Of a DNA stretch of 24,277 nt, positions 22,562 through 24,277 are shown piece by piece (positions within the stretch are counted from its first letter, which is position 1; every line of letters begins with the position of its first letter). The translations under genes and the position numbers were made by a program. The DNA is from RGIG5579 sp045597125 (GTDB lineage: Bacteria; Bacillota; Clostridia; Oscillospirales; SIG627), in NCBI GenBank assembly GCA_045597125.1, contig JAZODR010000050.1:1-24277 (forward strand), given 5' to 3'. Below the pieces are notes generated by a model. The model was not told where the DNA came from. It ran no database searches and saw only the letters and a list, made by a program, of their open reading frames with translations.

Positions 22562-22580
22562 AACAATATACCAAAAAACA

Positions 22581-22612
22581 ATCCGCTGCATTTTTGGCAG
22601 CGGATAGTTTTT
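22581..22612. terminator. Terminator shared by the phosphodiesterase and Lrp genes
   Basis: ATCCGCTGC (22581-22589) pairs with GCAGCGGAT (22597-22605), followed by AGTTTTT on the plus strand and a T-rich stretch on the minus strand. It sits between convergent genes. Confidence 0.75.
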
Positions 22613-23066
22613 AATCTTCGGGAAGAAGGGTGTTTTCATTTTTCAGGGAGCGGAGAACTACGTTTGTACGGGTGCCGGAAACACCGGGAAAGCTCTTGAT
22701 CTTGCGGTGGATTTCCTCCAGATTTTCGGAGGGAGCTATGATTTTGAGCATAAAATCAAAATCACCCGAGATATAATAGCAGGAAGCAATATTTTTGGTT
22801 TGAGCAATCATATCGGCAAAGGAGTCGTAATATTTGGGGTGCTCCAAGGATACCTCCATCAGGGCAATGGAATCATTGCCGATTGCTTTTTGATCTACCA
22901 GAACCGTGTAGGAGGCAATCACACCGTTTTTCTCCAGCTTACGGATTCGATCGGTGACGGAAGATACGCTAAGCCCTACCTCGTCGCTTATTTGCGATGC
23001 TTTTGTTCTTGCATTTTCTTTTAGTTTGGTCAAGATCTGAATATCAATGGAATCAAGATTGAACAT
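22611..23066 (-). CDS. Lrp/AsnC family transcriptional regulator
   Basis: A 151-residue regulator with the standard two-domain layout. The N-terminal helix-turn-helix (about 5-50) reads DSIDIQILTKLKENARTKASQISDEV and then GLSVSSVTDRIRKLEKNGVI. The C-terminal RAM ligand-binding domain (about 65-142) includes SCYYISGDFDFMLKI and FPGVSGTRTNVVL. Such proteins respond to amino acids and often bind their own promoter. The start at 23066 has AAGGAG eight bases upstream, and the promoter at 23095-23123 rules out the longer upstream starts. No amino-acid pathway gene is adjacent, so its targets are unknown. Confidence 0.93.
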   Translation of the reverse strand: MFNLDSIDIQILTKLKENARTKASQISDEVGLSVSSVTDRIRKLEKNGVIASYTVLVDQKAIGNDSIALMEVSLEHPKYYDSFADMIAQTKNIASCYYISGDFDFMLKIIAPSENLEEIHRKIKSFPGVSGTRTNVVLRSLKNENTLLPED

Positions 23067-23094
23067 TGCTTTTTCTCCTTGTTTTTTCAAAAAA

Positions 23095-23123
23095 AGTATA
23101 ACAAAAGGAGAAAAATCCGTCAA
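23095..23123 (-). promoter_or_regulatory. Sigma-A promoter of the Lrp-type regulator
   Basis: On the minus strand, TTGACG (complement of 23118-23123) and TATACT (complement of 23095-23100) are 17 bases apart. Just upstream are CCGAA-N5-TTCGG (23131-23145) and a run of A-tracts, a plausible site for autoregulation. Confidence 0.8.
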
Positions 23124-23259
23124 GGAAAAACCGAAAAAAATTCGGCAAAATTCTAAAAGATATGGCGATAAAAAGAAAATTCCGAAAAAAATTTGTTTTT
23201 TTCAAAAAAATCAAAAATGTTTCCAAGTGCTCTTGATGAAATCAATGGCGCAAAAACAT
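23124..23259. other. AT-rich intergenic stretch with repeated A-tracts
   Basis: No coding frame can be supported. The stretch holds A-runs near 23125, 23134, 23147, 23155, 23167, 23174 and 23182, in rough helical phase, and a CCGAA/TTCGG inverted repeat at 23131-23145. It separates the Lrp promoter from the tRNA-side promoter and may be intrinsically curved. Confidence 0.4.
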
Positions 23260-23288
23260 TTGACAAGGAGCCTTTTCCGTGTTACAAT
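23260..23288 (+). promoter_or_regulatory. Strong sigma-A promoter before the truncated tRNA copy
   Basis: TTGACA (23260-23265) and TACAAT (23283-23288) are 17 bases apart, with a predicted start near 23295, about 18 bases before the 5' tRNA half at 23313. It looks like the original tRNA-Ser promoter. Confidence 0.8.
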
Positions 23289-23312
23289 GTTCGAGCTTGG
23301 AACTTAACATAC

Positions 23313-23352
23313 GGAGACGTATCGAAGTGGTCATAACGGGGCTGACTCGAAA
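23313..23352 (+). pseudogene. Truncated tRNA-Ser copy (5' half only)
   Basis: These 40 bases are identical to 23497-23536, starting exactly at the first base of the tRNA and ending at the last base of the anticodon loop. After that the sequence diverges and no 3' half, variable arm or T arm is seen. The two copies are 184 bp apart. The copy cannot make a functional tRNA. Confidence 0.85.
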
Positions 23353-23496
23353 CATAGTCGGGTCTGTCACGCATCACTCTTTGAAACTCCGCTGTTTATC
23401 GGCGTTTACGCCACGTGCATTTGCACTTTCAGAAATCTGCATCTCGCAGTTTTCTCGCAATTTGGTAATAAGGCTAAAGCCTTTACAATTTTATAT
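23353..23496. other. 144-bp spacer between the tRNA half-copy and the intact tRNA
   Basis: No gene is seen. It contains small hairpins, GGCG-TTTA-CGCC near 23400-23412 and GGCT-AA-AGCC at 23472-23481. A weak promoter pair, TTGGTA (23462-23467) and TACAAT (23484-23489) with a 16-base spacer, would start transcription almost at the first base of the intact tRNA. Confidence 0.45.
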
Positions 23497-23585
23497 GGAG
23501 ACGTATCGAAGTGGTCATAACGGGGCTGACTCGAAATCAGTTAGGGAGCAATCCCACGTGGGTTCGAATCCCACCGTCTCCGCCA
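23497..23585 (+). tRNA. tRNA-Ser (anticodon CGA)
   Basis: An intact class II tRNA. The acceptor stem is GGAGACG (23497-23503)/CGTCTCC (23575-23581). The anticodon stem-loop is GCTGA-CTCGAAA-TCAGT, giving anticodon CGA, which reads UCG. A long variable arm (GGGA-GCAA-TCCC) marks it as Ser, the T arm is GTGGG-TTCGAAT-CCCAC, and the discriminator G is followed by an encoded CCA. It stands alone, 184 bp after a 5' half-copy of itself. Confidence 0.95.
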
Positions 23586-23587
23586 TC

Positions 23588-23617
23588 AGCGCTCGGATCA
23601 TATGGGATCCGGGCGCT
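23588..23617 (+). other. 12-bp hairpin directly after tRNA-Ser
   Basis: AGCGCTCGGATC (23588-23599) pairs with GATCCGGGCGCT (23606-23617) with one T-G wobble and a six-base loop. There is no T-run behind it, so it is a poor intrinsic terminator. It could help tRNA 3' processing or mark a recombination site. Confidence 0.55.
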
Positions 23618-23643
23618 TCTACCATTCTGGGAGGATCTATACA

Positions 23644-24277
23644 ATGTCAAAAAAGAAGCTTGGTCGGATCCTTGGGAGCATACTGCTGCTTTTGACCGCT
23701 CTTTGCGGGATCTATCTTTTTACAGGCTCTTACTCTGCCAATGAGGATGTGGAAGTGGTTCTGGCTCCCACAGAAGATATTGCTATCATAGAATCAGACG
23801 ATGGAAGCCTGGCGTTTGTTCCGTCTCATCCCAAGGCGGGGTTGATTTTTTATCCCGGGGGCAAGGTGGAGTCCAGGGCCTATGCACCCCTGATGACTGC
23901 CTTTGCACAGGAAGATATCCTGTGCGTCCTTCCCTCCATGCCATTTGATTTGGCGGTGTTTGACCGCAACGCCGCTGACGGTATACAGGAGCAGTATCCG
24001 GAGATCCAGGATTGGTACCTGGCCGGGCATTCCCTGGGCGGTGCTATGGCTGCCAGTTATGCGGCTGACCACGCTGAGGACTATGAGGGCCTTTTCCTTC
24101 TGGCGGCCTATTCCACCGAGGACTTGACAAACAGCGGGTTGAATGTGGTCTCGCTCTATGGTTCGGAAGATGGTGTTCTAAACCCGGTCAAATATAACGA
24201 GTACCGCTCGAACCTCCCGGAGAATACGCAGGAAGAAATAATCCCTGGCGGGTGCCATGCCTATTTCGGATGCTATG
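23644..24277 (+). CDS. Alpha/beta hydrolase, membrane-anchored or secreted (partial, runs off the window)
   Basis: The open frame continues to the window end, giving 211 residues of an expected 235-270. A basic N-terminus and one hydrophobic segment (GRILGSILLLLTALCGIYLF) suggest a signal anchor. The hydrolase part has an oxyanion strand GLIFYPGGKVESRAYAPL, the nucleophile elbow GHSLGG, LYGSEDG with the probable acid, and GGCHAYFGCY with the catalytic His. This matches the Abhydrolase_5-like family common in Firmicutes; the substrate is unknown. The start at 23644 has GGGAGG upstream. By eye the gene is more GC-rich than its left neighbours, and it follows the tRNA-Ser with its duplicated half, so it may lie in an acquired segment. 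Confidence 0.88.
   Translation, partial: MSKKKLGRILGSILLLLTALCGIYLFTGSYSANEDVEVVLAPTEDIAIIESDDGSLAFVPSHPKAGLIFYPGGKVESRAYAPLMTAFAQEDILCVLPSMPFDLAVFDRNAADGIQEQYPEIQDWYLAGHSLGGAMAASYAADHAEDYEGLFLLAAYSTEDLTNSGLNVVSLYGSEDGVLNPVKYNEYRSNLPENTQEEIIPGGCHAYFGCY

Noticed and set aside
23279..23695. Plus-strand open frame running through the tRNA half-copy and tRNA-Ser
   Set aside because: It overlaps a certain tRNA gene and has no protein-like features.

Overview
The window looks like chromosomal DNA of an anaerobic, spore-forming member of the Bacillota, probably class Clostridia. The signs are a full-length SpoIIE phosphatase behind a Spo0A-box promoter, an oxygen-sensitive class III ribonucleotide reductase, ferrous iron uptake by FeoAB with the small Cys-rich Feo partner, LytR-CpsA-Psr wall enzymes, a Trk potassium system, strong AGGAGG-type ribosome binding sites and sigma-A promoters with 16-18 bp spacers. 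I cannot name the genus.

Layout. 1-731: an IS200-type insertion (tnpA only) whose right-end hairpin touches the stop codon of a sialidase-like BNR gene. 732-2249 (minus): the BNR protein and a short DtxR/MntR-type regulator. 2340-4900 (plus): feoA, feoB and a 49-aa Cys-rich partner overlapping feoB, with an identical GTTAGC-N4-GCTAAC palindrome before feoA and before feoB. 4904-7490 (minus): rpsO-pnp, convergent with feo, with an rpsO leader that can hide its own Shine-Dalgarno sequence. 7518-10416: a small divergent membrane protein and spoIIE. 10510-10875: a small lipoprotein. 10943-15146: tandem NrdR boxes, nrdG, an nrdD with a fused thioredoxin-like domain, and trxB. 15199-17868: two paralogous LCP proteins, one with a long Thr-rich tail. 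17867-21416 (minus): trkA-trkH-HD hydrolase. 21413-23123: an unrecognised 162-aa protein, a YfcE-like phosphodiesterase and an Lrp/AsnC regulator. 23260-24277: a promoter, an exact 5' half-copy of a tRNA-Ser, the intact tRNA-Ser(CGA), and an alpha/beta hydrolase that runs off the end.

How the genes work together. The regulator and feo genes form an iron-responsive Fe(II) import module. The nrd cluster carries the reductase, its radical-SAM activase, a built-in redoxin domain and the reductase that would recharge it, under likely NrdR control. trkA and trkH form one potassium uptake system with a nucleotide-hydrolase-like gene in the same operon. Most other genes are housekeeping units with their own promoters and terminators.

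The most interesting points are the NrdD-redoxin fusion beside trxB, the duplicated palindromes of the feo operon, the tRNA-Ser 5'-half duplication, the rpsO leader switch and the small protein divergent from spoIIE. I found no CRISPR array, no toxin-antitoxin pair and no recognisable defence system.
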